A DNA stretch of 22,740 nucleotides. Origin: CAYMJO01 sp964391305. GTDB taxonomy: Bacteria > Patescibacteriota > CALEFQ01. A program made the translations under genes and the position numbers. The stretch lies in NCBI GenBank assembly GCA_964391305.1, contig CAYMJO010000010.1, forward strand, positions 1-22,740, given 5' to 3'. The notes beneath the pieces were generated by a model. That model saw only the letters and a program-made list of their open reading frames with translations. It ran no database searches and had not been told where the DNA came from. Below, piece by piece: positions 1-7,219 of this stretch; positions within the stretch are counted from its first letter, which is position 1; every line of letters starts with the position of its first letter.

Positions 1-86
1 ATCAAGCTCTCGGATTATCTTAAACCGAGTGCAAAATGTCCGTATGCAAAACATTTTAATATGTGTTTTTAGGGCAAGACTGGGGG
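1..86. other. Left-edge stretch after rpsP, no gene assigned
   Basis: This is the region downstream of rpsP on the minus strand. It holds two small inverted repeats: CTCGG/CCGAG (9-13 and 25-29) and AAAATGT/ACATTTT (33-39 and 51-57). Neither is followed by a clear T-run on the minus strand, so I do not call a terminator. A minus-strand ATG at 52-54 opens a frame that runs off the edge, but it has no ribosome binding site and too few codons to judge. Confidence 0.3.
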
Positions 87-689
87 CTATTTTTCTTCTT
101 TCTTGCTATCTTCTTTTTTTGCTTCTTTGGTTTCGGTCTTCTCTTGTTTATTGGTTTCCTTTTTAACGAGCTTCTTTTTGTCATCTTTTTGTTTTGCGTC
201 TTTCTCTTTCTTAACTTTGCTCTTTTCCCCTTTCTTGTTTTCTTTTTTATCTTCGATATTTTCCTTTTGTACGGGATGCTGTTCCGCGCTTACTTCCTTT
301 TTCTCTGATTTCTTCTCATCGGTTTTTTTGCCCTTTTCCAATTTTTCTTCCTTTGGCTTTTTGTCTTCTATTTTCTTTTCTTCCTTCGCTTTTTCCAAAT
401 CTTTCTTTTTCTTCTTTGGATGTTTGGATGTATACTTGATTTTATTTTCTTTAATAAATCCCTTTTTAGCAAGGAGATTACCGACTGTGTCGCTATATTT
501 CACGCCGAGGGAAAGCCAGTGTTTTACCCTTTCTTCCTTCACGTTGAAGGTTGCTGGATCCGTGAGCGGATTATATTGCCCTAAAATCTCCAGGGCACCC
601 GCTCTTGGAGTTTTTGTGTGATCGGATACTATCACGCGATATATTGGTTGGTTTCGTTTGCCTACTCTAACAAGTCGAATTTTCAGCAT
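87..689 (-). CDS. rpsP: Small ribosomal subunit protein bS16 with long Lys/Glu-rich tail
   Basis: bS16 is an assembly protein of the 30S subunit that binds 16S rRNA. Residues 1 to about 80 match the family closely: it opens MLKIRLVRVGKRNQPIYRVI and then has SDHTKTPRAG, LGQYNP and the region ending KHWLSLGVKYSDTVGNLL. bS16 is normally 75-90 residues. Here about 110 more residues follow (roughly 90-200), almost entirely Lys, Glu, Asp and Ser, predicted to be disordered. The ATG at 687-689 gives the canonical N-terminus, and no Shine-Dalgarno precedes it. It lies 209 nt downstream of smc and has its own promoter, so it is probably transcribed separately. The identity is certain. The role of the tail is unknown; it may bind rRNA electrostatically. 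Confidence 0.97.
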   Translation of the reverse strand: MLKIRLVRVGKRNQPIYRVIVSDHTKTPRAGALEILGQYNPLTDPATFNVKEERVKHWLSLGVKYSDTVGNLLAKKGFIKENKIKYTSKHPKKKKKDLEKAKEEKKIEDKKPKEEKLEKGKKTDEKKSEKKEVSAEQHPVQKENIEDKKENKKGEKSKVKKEKDAKQKDDKKKLVKKETNKQEKTETKEAKKEDSKKEEK

Positions 690-717
690 AAAGAATTTTT
701 TGTCAATTAAGCTACAT

Positions 718-744
718 ATTATATTTTATTTTGGAAAATGTCAA
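718..744 (-). promoter_or_regulatory. Putative promoter of rpsP
   Basis: On the minus strand a perfect TTGACA -35 box (739-744) is followed after 15 nt by a perfect TATAAT -10 box (718-723). A 17-nt spacing is also possible with TAATAT. Transcription would begin near 710, about 20 nt before the rpsP ATG. The 15-nt spacing is short, which lowers confidence slightly. Confidence 0.6.
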
Positions 745-898
745 ATCTTTATTTGTTGTAAATATGTCGAATGCAAGGAAACATCGAATTCCGAAACCAA
801 AGTTTTGAAAATTGCCAAATGGCAAGTTTTTAAGTTTGTCATTCTTTTGGGAACTGGATTGTGTTATTCAAACCTTGTTGAGGTTTAATTTTTGGAAT

Positions 899-3505
899 TT
901 ATTCGGCTATCTTCTCGGCCTTTTCAAGCTTTACGGATAGAAGCTTGGAAACTCCATTTCTTTCCATGGTAACGCCATATAGAATCCTTGCCTGTCTCAT
1001 TGTTTCTCTGTTATGCGTTATCGTTATAAATTGAGTTTTGTCCGTGAATGATCTAAGTATTTTTGCAAAGCGTCTGGAGTTAGCTTCATCGAGTGCCGCA
1101 TCGACTTCATCCAGTACGATAAAAGGTGACGGGTTGTTTGATATGATGGCGAATAACAAAGAGATTGAAGTGAGCGCCTTTTCTCCGCCGGAAAGCATGC
1201 TGATATTTTTTAGCTTCTTCCCCGGCGGAATAGCTTTTATATCAATGCTTTCTACCAGTTCTTTCTTTATTCTGTCTTCTTCGTCCTTGGTCTCTTTTAT
1301 TTGTTTTATTAAGATCAGTTTTGCCTCGCCTCCTTTGAAAAGTATTTTGAAGTACTTTGTAAACTCTTTGTTTATTTTTTGAAAAGCTTCCTCGAATTGT
1401 TTTTTAATTTTTTTATCCAGTTCTTTGATTATCTCTCGAAGTTTTTTCGAGGCATCTTTGAGATCGTTGCCCTGTGTATCTAAAAATGAAACACGTTTGT
1501 CAAGATGGGAATATTCTGCAATGACGGCCGGATCTATTCTTCCTATCACATCAAGCTGTGCCTTAATTTTCGTTATTTGTTTGTGCAGTTGTTTCTCTTC
1601 GTTTTTGCCGAGGACTCTGTGTTTTCTCTCGACCGCGGTCTTTTTTATTTTCTCGACAGACGTTGTGAGTTCATCTTGCATTTCATACTCGATGTCCTCG
1701 AGCCGAGTTTTGTGTTTTGTGCGCTCTATCTCAATTTTGTTCTGTTTTATGCGTTTTTCGTTAAGCGCGTTTTGTTTTTCTCTATACTTTCTTTCTATGT
1801 CAAAAATATTTTTTTTAGATTCCTCCTCTTTCTTATTGAAATCGTCAAGATTTTTTTGTGCGGATTCGACTTCTTTTTCAAAATTTTCCAAAGACTTTTT
1901 TAGTTCCCTTTCTTTTTTTAAAAGAGTTTCATAAGCTTTCGTTTGTCCTGATTTGGACTTTTTTGACAGCTCTATTTTTTCAGAAAAAGACTCTGCATCC
2001 GATTTTAAGGTGTCTTTTTGGCCCGTGAGCGCCTGTTTTTGCGCGCCCATTTCTGCGATTTCTACTTTTATAGTGTTTATTTCAGAGGATAGATTTTCTC
2101 TGTTTTGTAAGGTTGTGTTGAGTCTTGTTTGAAGTTTCAGGATATCTTTTTGCAAGTCGGAGGTTTGTGGGGATTTTTTTATTCCCGAGAGGATAGAATC
2201 CAACTCATTGGAAATTTTCAGGGCTTTCTCCTTGAGGTCTTTCAGTTGCGAGACATTGTCGCAAGACCCAAACGAGTCTATAAGATCTTTTATTTGCTTT
2301 TGTACGATTTCCAGATTTTTTTCTAGATTTTCTGGGACTGGGAGTTTATTTTCGAGCTGGATTTTTTGTATTCCCCGCTGGATATCGACGACTTCTTTGT
2401 TCATGTTCTTCAGTCCTTGTGATTTTTTAGAAAGCTCTTGTTTCTTTTTTTCGGTTTTGGCTGTGAGATTTTCTAATTTTTCTTCAAGCTCTTTGAAAAA
2501 GTTTTGTTTTTGTGCAAGCTCCCTTTTTATTCCAGAGACATCTATGCCTGTGGTTTTTTCCTGCTCTATTTCAATCTTGCCCTGCGTCAGCGCGAGATTT
2601 TGCTGCGCTTCGTTTCTTTTCGTTTGAGAGTTTTCCAAATTTTGTTGGAAGTTCGAAAGCCCTTTCTTTGCTGATCCCGTTCTTTTCTCTTCGGTTTCTA
2701 TTTTTTTCTGGAGTTCAAAAATTTCCCCTTCTGTTTTTTTTGTGGATATTTGGATCTCTTTGTGTTCATGATCCGTCTCTCTCAATCTTGTTGTGTATTT
2801 GTCCCAGAGATGCGCATACAGCCTGAACTGTTTTTCATAAATTTCCTTTGCCAGAGTTTCTCCCTTTTTTGCCTTCTCGGATTGTTTTTCAAGAGACCGC
2901 AGACGTGGTCGAAGCTCTGTCAGGATGTCATGGATTCTTACTAAGTTTTGCTTTGTTCTCTCAAGTTTTCGAAGCGCGACATCCCGCCGGATCTGAAATT
3001 GTTTGACGCCAGCGGCTTCGTCGAACATCTCCTTTCGTGCTTGAGGGGTTGCGCCGAGAATATTTCCGATTGCGCCCTGACTGATCACGCTGTAAGTTTT
3101 TTGCCCGAATCCGGATTTTAGGAGAAGATCTTGTGTGTCCATTAACCGAGTTTGATTTTTATTAAGGAGATACTCCGAGTCACCGTTTCTGTAGAGCCTT
3201 CTTGTGAAAGTCACTTCTGGAAAATCAACGGGCATTTGTCCGTCTTCATTGTTTAGGTGAAGCGAGATTTCTGCCATGCTCATTTTTGCCTTCTCTTTAG
3301 AGCCTGCAAAAATCACATCCTCGGATTTTTTTCCTCGGATGTTTTTCAGGCTTTGTTCGCCGAGAACCCATTTTATCGCGTCTGCCACATTGCTTTTTCC
3401 TGACCCGTTTGGTCCAACGACCGCAGTGATTCCCTTGTCAAATTTTAAATCCGTGCGTTTGGCGAATGATTTGAATCCCTGTAATGTGAGTTTTTCTAGA
3501 AACAT
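899..3505 (-). CDS. smc: SMC-family chromosome condensation ATPase, short, without a recognisable hinge
   Basis: SMC proteins are ABC-type ATPases that organise and help segregate chromosomes. I choose the ATG at 3503-3505 because MFLEKLTLQGFKSFA is the family N-terminus; upstream TTG and ATG starts would add 16-19 unrelated residues. That gives 868 residues. Walker A GPNGSGKS is at 31-38, the Q-loop ISQGAIGNI near 141, the C-motif LSGGEKALT at 771-779, Walker B FIVLDEVDAALD at 795-806 and the H-loop ITHNRETM near 829. Two coiled-coil arms (about 191-385 and 445-640) flank a middle of only about 60 residues (385-444). Bacterial SMC is usually about 1150-1200 residues with a hinge of about 150. 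Here the arms are short and no glycine-rich hinge sequence is visible. There is no CxxC zinc hook, which argues against Rad50/SbcC. The head sequence, in particular the motif around LDVIGRIDPAVIAEY, supports SMC. Confidence 0.93.
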   Translation of the reverse strand: MFLEKLTLQGFKSFAKRTDLKFDKGITAVVGPNGSGKSNVADAIKWVLGEQSLKNIRGKKSEDVIFAGSKEKAKMSMAEISLHLNNEDGQMPVDFPEVTFTRRLYRNGDSEYLLNKNQTRLMDTQDLLLKSGFGQKTYSVISQGAIGNILGATPQARKEMFDEAAGVKQFQIRRDVALRKLERTKQNLVRIHDILTELRPRLRSLEKQSEKAKKGETLAKEIYEKQFRLYAHLWDKYTTRLRETDHEHKEIQISTKKTEGEIFELQKKIETEEKRTGSAKKGLSNFQQNLENSQTKRNEAQQNLALTQGKIEIEQEKTTGIDVSGIKRELAQKQNFFKELEEKLENLTAKTEKKKQELSKKSQGLKNMNKEVVDIQRGIQKIQLENKLPVPENLEKNLEIVQKQIKDLIDSFGSCDNVSQLKDLKEKALKISNELDSILSGIKKSPQTSDLQKDILKLQTRLNTTLQNRENLSSEINTIKVEIAEMGAQKQALTGQKDTLKSDAESFSEKIELSKKSKSGQTKAYETLLKKERELKKSLENFEKEVESAQKNLDDFNKKEEESKKNIFDIERKYREKQNALNEKRIKQNKIEIERTKHKTRLEDIEYEMQDELTTSVEKIKKTAVERKHRVLGKNEEKQLHKQITKIKAQLDVIGRIDPAVIAEYSHLDKRVSFLDTQGNDLKDASKKLREIIKELDKKIKKQFEEAFQKINKEFTKYFKILFKGGEAKLILIKQIKETKDEEDRIKKELVESIDIKAIPPGKKLKNISMLSGGEKALTSISLLFAIISNNPSPFIVLDEVDAALDEANSRRFAKILRSFTDKTQFITITHNRETMRQARILYGVTMERNGVSKLLSVKLEKAEKIAE

Positions 3506-3598
3506 CGTGGTCTTGTAATTTTTGTGAATTATCTGTGAATATGCGCGGACCATTATTGGCAAAAATTTATGGAGGATTTACGTATATTCGCGACTTAT

Positions 3599-3627
3599 AT
3601 TTTAGCATCTGGAGTCTTTTTGGGCAA
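3599..3627 (-). promoter_or_regulatory. Putative promoter of smc
   Basis: On the minus strand TTGCCC (3622-3627) and TAAAAT (3599-3604) are separated by exactly 17 nt. The -10 matches consensus at five of six positions. It lies between the terminator of the lamin-tail gene and smc. Transcription from about 3591 would give an untranslated leader of about 86 nt before the chosen ATG. Confidence 0.5.
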
Positions 3628-3630
3628 TAT

Positions 3631-3660
3631 CAAAACCGCCGTTGTTTTTTGGCGGTTTTG
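3631..3660 (-). terminator. Intrinsic terminator after the lamin-tail gene
   Basis: A perfect 10-bp inverted repeat, CAAAACCGCC (3631-3640) and GGCGGTTTTG (3651-3660), has a 10-nt loop. On the minus strand the stem ends in GGCGGTTTTG, so the U-run is short and partly inside the stem. It starts 48 nt after the stop of the lamin-tail gene and just before the smc promoter, which fits termination. Confidence 0.65.
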
Positions 3661-3708
3661 GTGACTGCGGAAATTTTGCCATTGATTATAAATTGGCTTG
3701 TGTTGTTG

Positions 3709-5883
3709 TCAAATCCAAATTCTTCTCATCACCGTCGCTGCTCCCGCCGTCGTTAGCGAGATAAATATCATTGTTGCGAAAGGCATTCCGGCATCCGGAA
3801 GTTTTGTTTTGTCTTTGCTCTTTGATTTGTCTGAAATTCCAGCAATCTCTCCTTCTCCAAAATCGTCTTGGTATCTTGGCAATACTCTATGTCCCGCTTT
3901 CGTTTCTCCCACGATTCCCGTGATCGTTATGGGATCTCCCTTTGTCATTTTAGGCTTCTCAATCTTCGTTTGTTTCGCGATTGAAATTTTTACTTCGCCA
4001 GAGCCGTCGTTTATGTAAAAAGTGTCTCCAGCCTGTTTTGCGATTTCGCCACTTACTTTAACGAGCATTCCCTCAATGTCTTCCGCGACGTTTCCTGTCT
4101 TTGTTTCTTTCGGCAAAATATCCCGATCTTGTTCCGTCACTTTTATTACGTCTTCTGCAATATTTATCCTAGCTTCGTTCTGCGAACTTGAGATTTTGCC
4201 TTCTACTGAAACCTTGTCACCAAGCTTCACTTCACCGAAGTTGCCTTTCGAAGAATAAATCTGTATTCCGCTTTCCTTGTCTTGTATATAGAAATATTTT
4301 TCGCTCAAAACGTCTGGCGCGACCGTTGCTATGCCTTCAACTTTTACTTTAGTGTCTTTGTTTTTGGTTCTCGCTTCTTTTATGGAGATTGTCTTAAGTT
4401 TTTCTTCATTATCTTCGTCTTTTTTTGTTGGAGGCTTCGGTTTGTTCTTTGTATCATCGTTCTCGTCTTCATCCTCATCCATTTGTGTAAAAACGTTTTT
4501 CTTGCCGGGCGTTGGTGTCGTTGTCCATTCAAATTTCCCGTTGTCTTTCTTCGCGTAGCTGGTGTCGTCTTTTGCCGTTTCTTGGTACTCTATAGAATCC
4601 AACTTATTATCGTTTGGCTGAAAAAGTTCGGCTTTGTCTCCTCCTGTGTTGTTCAGCGATATTCCCGTTTTCTTTCGATAAAAAACTTTGTACTCATCTT
4701 TGCCGATGTTTTCGTTTTCAATGGTGTAGGTTCTGCTTCCATCTGAAATTTTCCAGCTATTTAATTCAATTGTGTTTTCTCCCCTATTGAAAAGTTCGAT
4801 GAATTCCGCATCCACTTCCTCTGCGGATGGATTTGGCAGAAATTCGTTTATTACAATTTCGTTGGAGTATTCAGCTGTTGTCAGAGTCAGTTTGATCGTT
4901 ATTGTTGCTTCGTTTTGTTCTTTGTCAATTGCCGTGATTGTGAGCTCGTGTTCTTTTACCTCGCTCGCGGCGCTTGGCAAAAATTCAAGGCTGTACACAT
5001 CGTCTCCAGCCTGCTCATCTCCGTGAGTTGCGTCATCATAAAGTTTTTCCGCGTTCGTTCCGCCGATTGACTCCGCGCTTATGTTCGCGTTGTCGATATC
5101 CTCCGCTCCGTTTGGATCTTTCATAAAAGCCTTGAACAAGGTTTTTGTTTTCCCGTCGAGCGGAAGACTTGCCGGAGTCGCCGATGCGCTTACGATCTCC
5201 GGGGGAAGATTTATGTACGGATTGTTTTGCGCCCCAGGCGTGGATTTGTTATCTTTATTTTTTGCCCAATTCGTTTCGTTGTCTTGAACCCCTAGATTTA
5301 TTTTTTCCACGGAAATGTTGTCGCCGGGATCAAATGGAATGCTGTCGAGTTCGTCATCGTCGCAGTTCAAAGGATCGTTGTCTGTCTTTGGAGTTCCGTA
5401 TGTGTCGATGACATTCGATTGTGCCGTTCCCCCATTGTCGTAAAGAGTGATTGGATCAGTCGATGGGGAAAGTTCGTTTCCAATAGTTGTGTTTTCTGTC
5501 GTTAGAATGATCGTTCCGCTCGGGAAGTCATAGGGCTGATTTCTCTGTGCGTATTCACTGTCAAGCATCACCGCGTACTTTCCGCTTGGAATCCGTGTTG
5601 TGCCGGCAACCGCGTCCGGATCGGTCAATGCTCCGTGGGCTTGGCTGTTCCACGCGATGATTGTGTCTAATGCGTCTCCATCTGTGAATTTCCATGATGC
5701 GGTGTCGATTGAGCTTGCGGACGCGTTGTAGAGCTCGATGAACTCGTTTGTGTCTTCGTCTGTTGGATTTGCCATCACCTCCGAGATTACGATTGTACTG
5801 CTTGTTGCATTCCCAATGACGGGCATGAATTCCGCCACCAAGATTATTGCGGTGAGCAGCGCCAGTATTTTATTGTAAGACAT
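3709..5883 (-). CDS. Secreted lamin-tail / OB-fold surface protein with LPxxG-like C-terminal anchor
   Basis: A 724-residue exported protein of unknown function. Residues 1-27 form a signal peptide (basic start, hydrophobic run, cut probably near GNATSS). Two lamin-tail domains follow. The first (about 29-215) contains IVISEVMANP, EFIELYN and SWKFTDGD; the second (about 342-460) contains IVINEFLPNP, EFIELFN and SWKISDG. Between them (226-335) is an Ig-like domain with the Asp/Gly-rich DDATHGDEQAGDDVYS. An acidic/Lys linker (467-495) leads to two OB-fold-like units (about 497-585 and 598-675), each with a YIQD or YINDGSG strand. The C-terminus is LPDAG (695-699), a membrane segment (701-719) and two arginines, like a sortase signal with Ala in place of Thr. 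The ATG has a strong Shine-Dalgarno, rare in this window. It is flanked by terminators, so monocistronic. Extracellular DNA or carbohydrate binding is possible but not shown. Confidence 0.85.
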   Translation of the reverse strand: MSYNKILALLTAIILVAEFMPVIGNATSSTIVISEVMANPTDEDTNEFIELYNASASSIDTASWKFTDGDALDTIIAWNSQAHGALTDPDAVAGTTRIPSGKYAVMLDSEYAQRNQPYDFPSGTIILTTENTTIGNELSPSTDPITLYDNGGTAQSNVIDTYGTPKTDNDPLNCDDDELDSIPFDPGDNISVEKINLGVQDNETNWAKNKDNKSTPGAQNNPYINLPPEIVSASATPASLPLDGKTKTLFKAFMKDPNGAEDIDNANISAESIGGTNAEKLYDDATHGDEQAGDDVYSLEFLPSAASEVKEHELTITAIDKEQNEATITIKLTLTTAEYSNEIVINEFLPNPSAEEVDAEFIELFNRGENTIELNSWKISDGSRTYTIENENIGKDEYKVFYRKKTGISLNNTGGDKAELFQPNDNKLDSIEYQETAKDDTSYAKKDNGKFEWTTTPTPGKKNVFTQMDEDEDENDDTKNKPKPPTKKDEDNEEKLKTISIKEARTKNKDTKVKVEGIATVAPDVLSEKYFYIQDKESGIQIYSSKGNFGEVKLGDKVSVEGKISSSQNEARINIAEDVIKVTEQDRDILPKETKTGNVAEDIEGMLVKVSGEIAKQAGDTFYINDGSGEVKISIAKQTKIEKPKMTKGDPITITGIVGETKAGHRVLPRYQDDFGEGEIAGISDKSKSKDKTKLPDAGMPFATMIFISLTTAGAATVMRRIWI

Positions 5884-5889
5884 GTTTTG

Positions 5890-5922
5890 CCCTCCATTTG
5901 AACTTCCGTCGGTATGACGGAA
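5890..5922 (-). promoter_or_regulatory. 5' leader of the lamin-tail gene: Shine-Dalgarno and hairpin
   Basis: The minus strand has GGAGGG (5890-5895) seven nt before the ATG. Nine nt further upstream is a perfect 7-bp hairpin, TTCCGTC/GACGGAA, at 5904-5910 and 5916-5922 with a 5-nt loop. The hairpin leaves the binding site open, so it may protect the mRNA 5' end or bind a regulator. A TATAAA box lies upstream near 5942, but with no good -35. Confidence 0.5.
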
Positions 5923-5978
5923 AGATCGAGTTAATTTTTATAAAAAATTACAAATAACTAGTTGTTGTTATATAAACA

Positions 5979-6026
5979 AAAAACCCCCTTTGCCGGCCGA
6001 TCTCTCGGCAAACGCGGAGGGTTTTT
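5979..6026 (-). terminator. Strong intrinsic terminator after the isomerase gene
   Basis: The inner stem TTTGCCG (5989-5995) pairs with CGGCAAA (6006-6012). The outer AAAAACCC (5979-5986) pairs with GGGTTTTT (6019-6026). On the minus strand this gives a GC-rich hairpin ending in a run of U, placed between the isomerase gene and the lamin-tail gene. The T-rich flank on the other side means it could also stop plus-strand transcription. Confidence 0.8.
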
Positions 6027-6082
6027 CACAAGCTTTGTGTTTATTATATCTTTTTTTAAAAAGAGTTGTCAAGTGAGATGTG

Positions 6083-6109
6083 GGGATCGATCTGTGGAAA
6101 ATCGGTCCC
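6083..6109. repeat. 9-bp hairpin in the isomerase 3' region
   Basis: GGGATCGAT (6083-6091) pairs fully, with one G-U pair, to ATCGGTCCC (6101-6109) around a 9-nt loop. It sits between the isomerase stop and its terminator and has no T-run. It may stabilise the 3' end of the message. Confidence 0.45.
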
Positions 6110-6148
6110 TGCTTATTTTATCGCTTTTGGAAGCTTTCTAGGACATTT

Positions 6149-7129
6149 TTAACTCAACATTTTTTTGAGTTTCTCGACCATTTCCGTCGGCGCGGGATCG
6201 ACTCCATACTTTTCCGCGAGGAAATAGCTTGTCCACATGCTCAATAGAATTCCTCCAAACATTCGAACGAGGAGTTCGCCTTTCGGGAGGTCGATGAACA
6301 CAGTTTCTATCCCTTTTTCCGCGAGAAGCTTCGCTGTTATATCCATTCTCTCTGAAATTCTAGGGATATCTTCTTTATCTCGAAGCATTATGGCGATCAT
6401 ATCACAAAGTTTTTGCGTGTATCCTGTAAGCTCGAAATGATTGACCTCGGGAAAATAATTCCAATACGCGGGGATCTTTGCGCTCTCGTTGAAATTGACC
6501 TGCCAGATTCTTGCGACATATTTCAATTTCTGCGGACCGAACACCAGTGGGATTTTTTTGAAAATTTTTTTCGCCGCATCTTTTGCCTGTTTTTCAAAGT
6601 CCAAATTTTCCAATTTTTCGGGAAGTTTCTGGAGCTCCTCTTCGGTGTTTGGAATCACTTTGCAGTTCATCAGGGCTTTTGTCATCGCTCCAAAGGAATA
6701 TCCAAAAGCCCATCTTGGCTGATAGTCTTCTCCGATGTTCGGATATTTTACGAGAGGAATATTGTGTTTGTCGCAGAGTTCTTCGAGTTTTCCATTTTTT
6801 GAGAAACCTATTATTTTTAATCCTCTTTCTTTTGCCTCGTTGAAGCATGACAAGGTCTCCTCCGTGTTTCCGGAGTACGATGAAGCAAGAATTAAAGTTT
6901 TATCCGTGATTTCGCGGGGAAGATTGTATTCTCTCGCGACCCAAATCGGATTTGTGTTGCTTGCGTAGGTTGTGATTAGATCTCTCGCAAATGCGCTCGC
7001 GCCCATGCCGCATATGCACGCACTGTCAAAATCACCATGGACTTTTGCGTCTTTCGCAAGCTCCAAAGCTTGTGTTATTTGATCAGGAAACTCTTCGATG
7101 GCTTTTTTGTAGTTATGTTTATCCTGCAT
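6149..7129 (-). CDS. Bifunctional phosphoglucose/phosphomannose isomerase
   Basis: This SIS-fold cytoplasmic enzyme interconverts glucose-6-phosphate or mannose-6-phosphate with fructose-6-phosphate, linking glycolysis to mannose-containing glycan precursors. The 326 residues cover the full short PGI/PMI family. The first SIS domain has CICGMGASAFARDL (38-51) and the sugar-phosphate loop ASSYSGNTEET (82-92). The catalytic region VNFNESAKIPAYW then FPEVNHFE supplies the expected Glu215 and His231. The C-terminus AEKYGVDPAPTEMVEKLK is also typical. The ATG at 7127-7129 is chosen because it gives the usual start; no Shine-Dalgarno is present. It is 90 nt downstream of queA with an extended -10 promoter in the gap and a terminator behind it, so it is probably a single-gene unit. 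Substrate preference cannot be decided from sequence. Confidence 0.92.
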   Translation of the reverse strand: MQDKHNYKKAIEEFPDQITQALELAKDAKVHGDFDSACICGMGASAFARDLITTYASNTNPIWVAREYNLPREITDKTLILASSYSGNTEETLSCFNEAKERGLKIIGFSKNGKLEELCDKHNIPLVKYPNIGEDYQPRWAFGYSFGAMTKALMNCKVIPNTEEELQKLPEKLENLDFEKQAKDAAKKIFKKIPLVFGPQKLKYVARIWQVNFNESAKIPAYWNYFPEVNHFELTGYTQKLCDMIAIMLRDKEDIPRISERMDITAKLLAEKGIETVFIDLPKGELLVRMFGGILLSMWTSYFLAEKYGVDPAPTEMVEKLKKMLS

Positions 7130-7204
7130 ATATTATAACGCTTGAGATGAAAATTTATTACAAAACTTTTAAAAAGTTTTAAACAGCTGGACACAGATAC
7201 GGGA

Positions 7205-7213
7205 ATTATACCA
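7205..7213 (-). promoter_or_regulatory. Extended -10 promoter of the isomerase gene
   Basis: The minus strand reads TGGTATAAT, a perfect extended -10 (TGnTATAAT), directly after the queA stop. The -35 region is poor, as is usual for extended -10 promoters. The start would be near 7198, giving a leader of about 70 nt that contains an A/T-rich hairpin (about 7162-7181). A second TATAAT lies only 2 nt before the ATG and seems too close to serve this start codon. Confidence 0.55.
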
Positions 7214-7219
7214 AAATTT

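Noticed and set aside
103..621. 172-codon Ser/Phe-rich plus-strand frame across rpsP
   Set aside because: It is the antisense of the Lys/Glu-rich bS16 tail; Phe/Ser/Leu richness is the expected shadow.
3506..3562. 19-residue N-terminal extension of SMC from a TTG
   Set aside because: The SMC family begins at MFLEKLTLQGFKSF; the extra residues are unconserved in type and have no Shine-Dalgarno.
7132..7137. TATAAT directly before the isomerase ATG, as a leaderless promoter
   Set aside because: It ends only 2 nt before the ATG, too close for the transcript to include the start codon, and no -35 is present at a usable distance.
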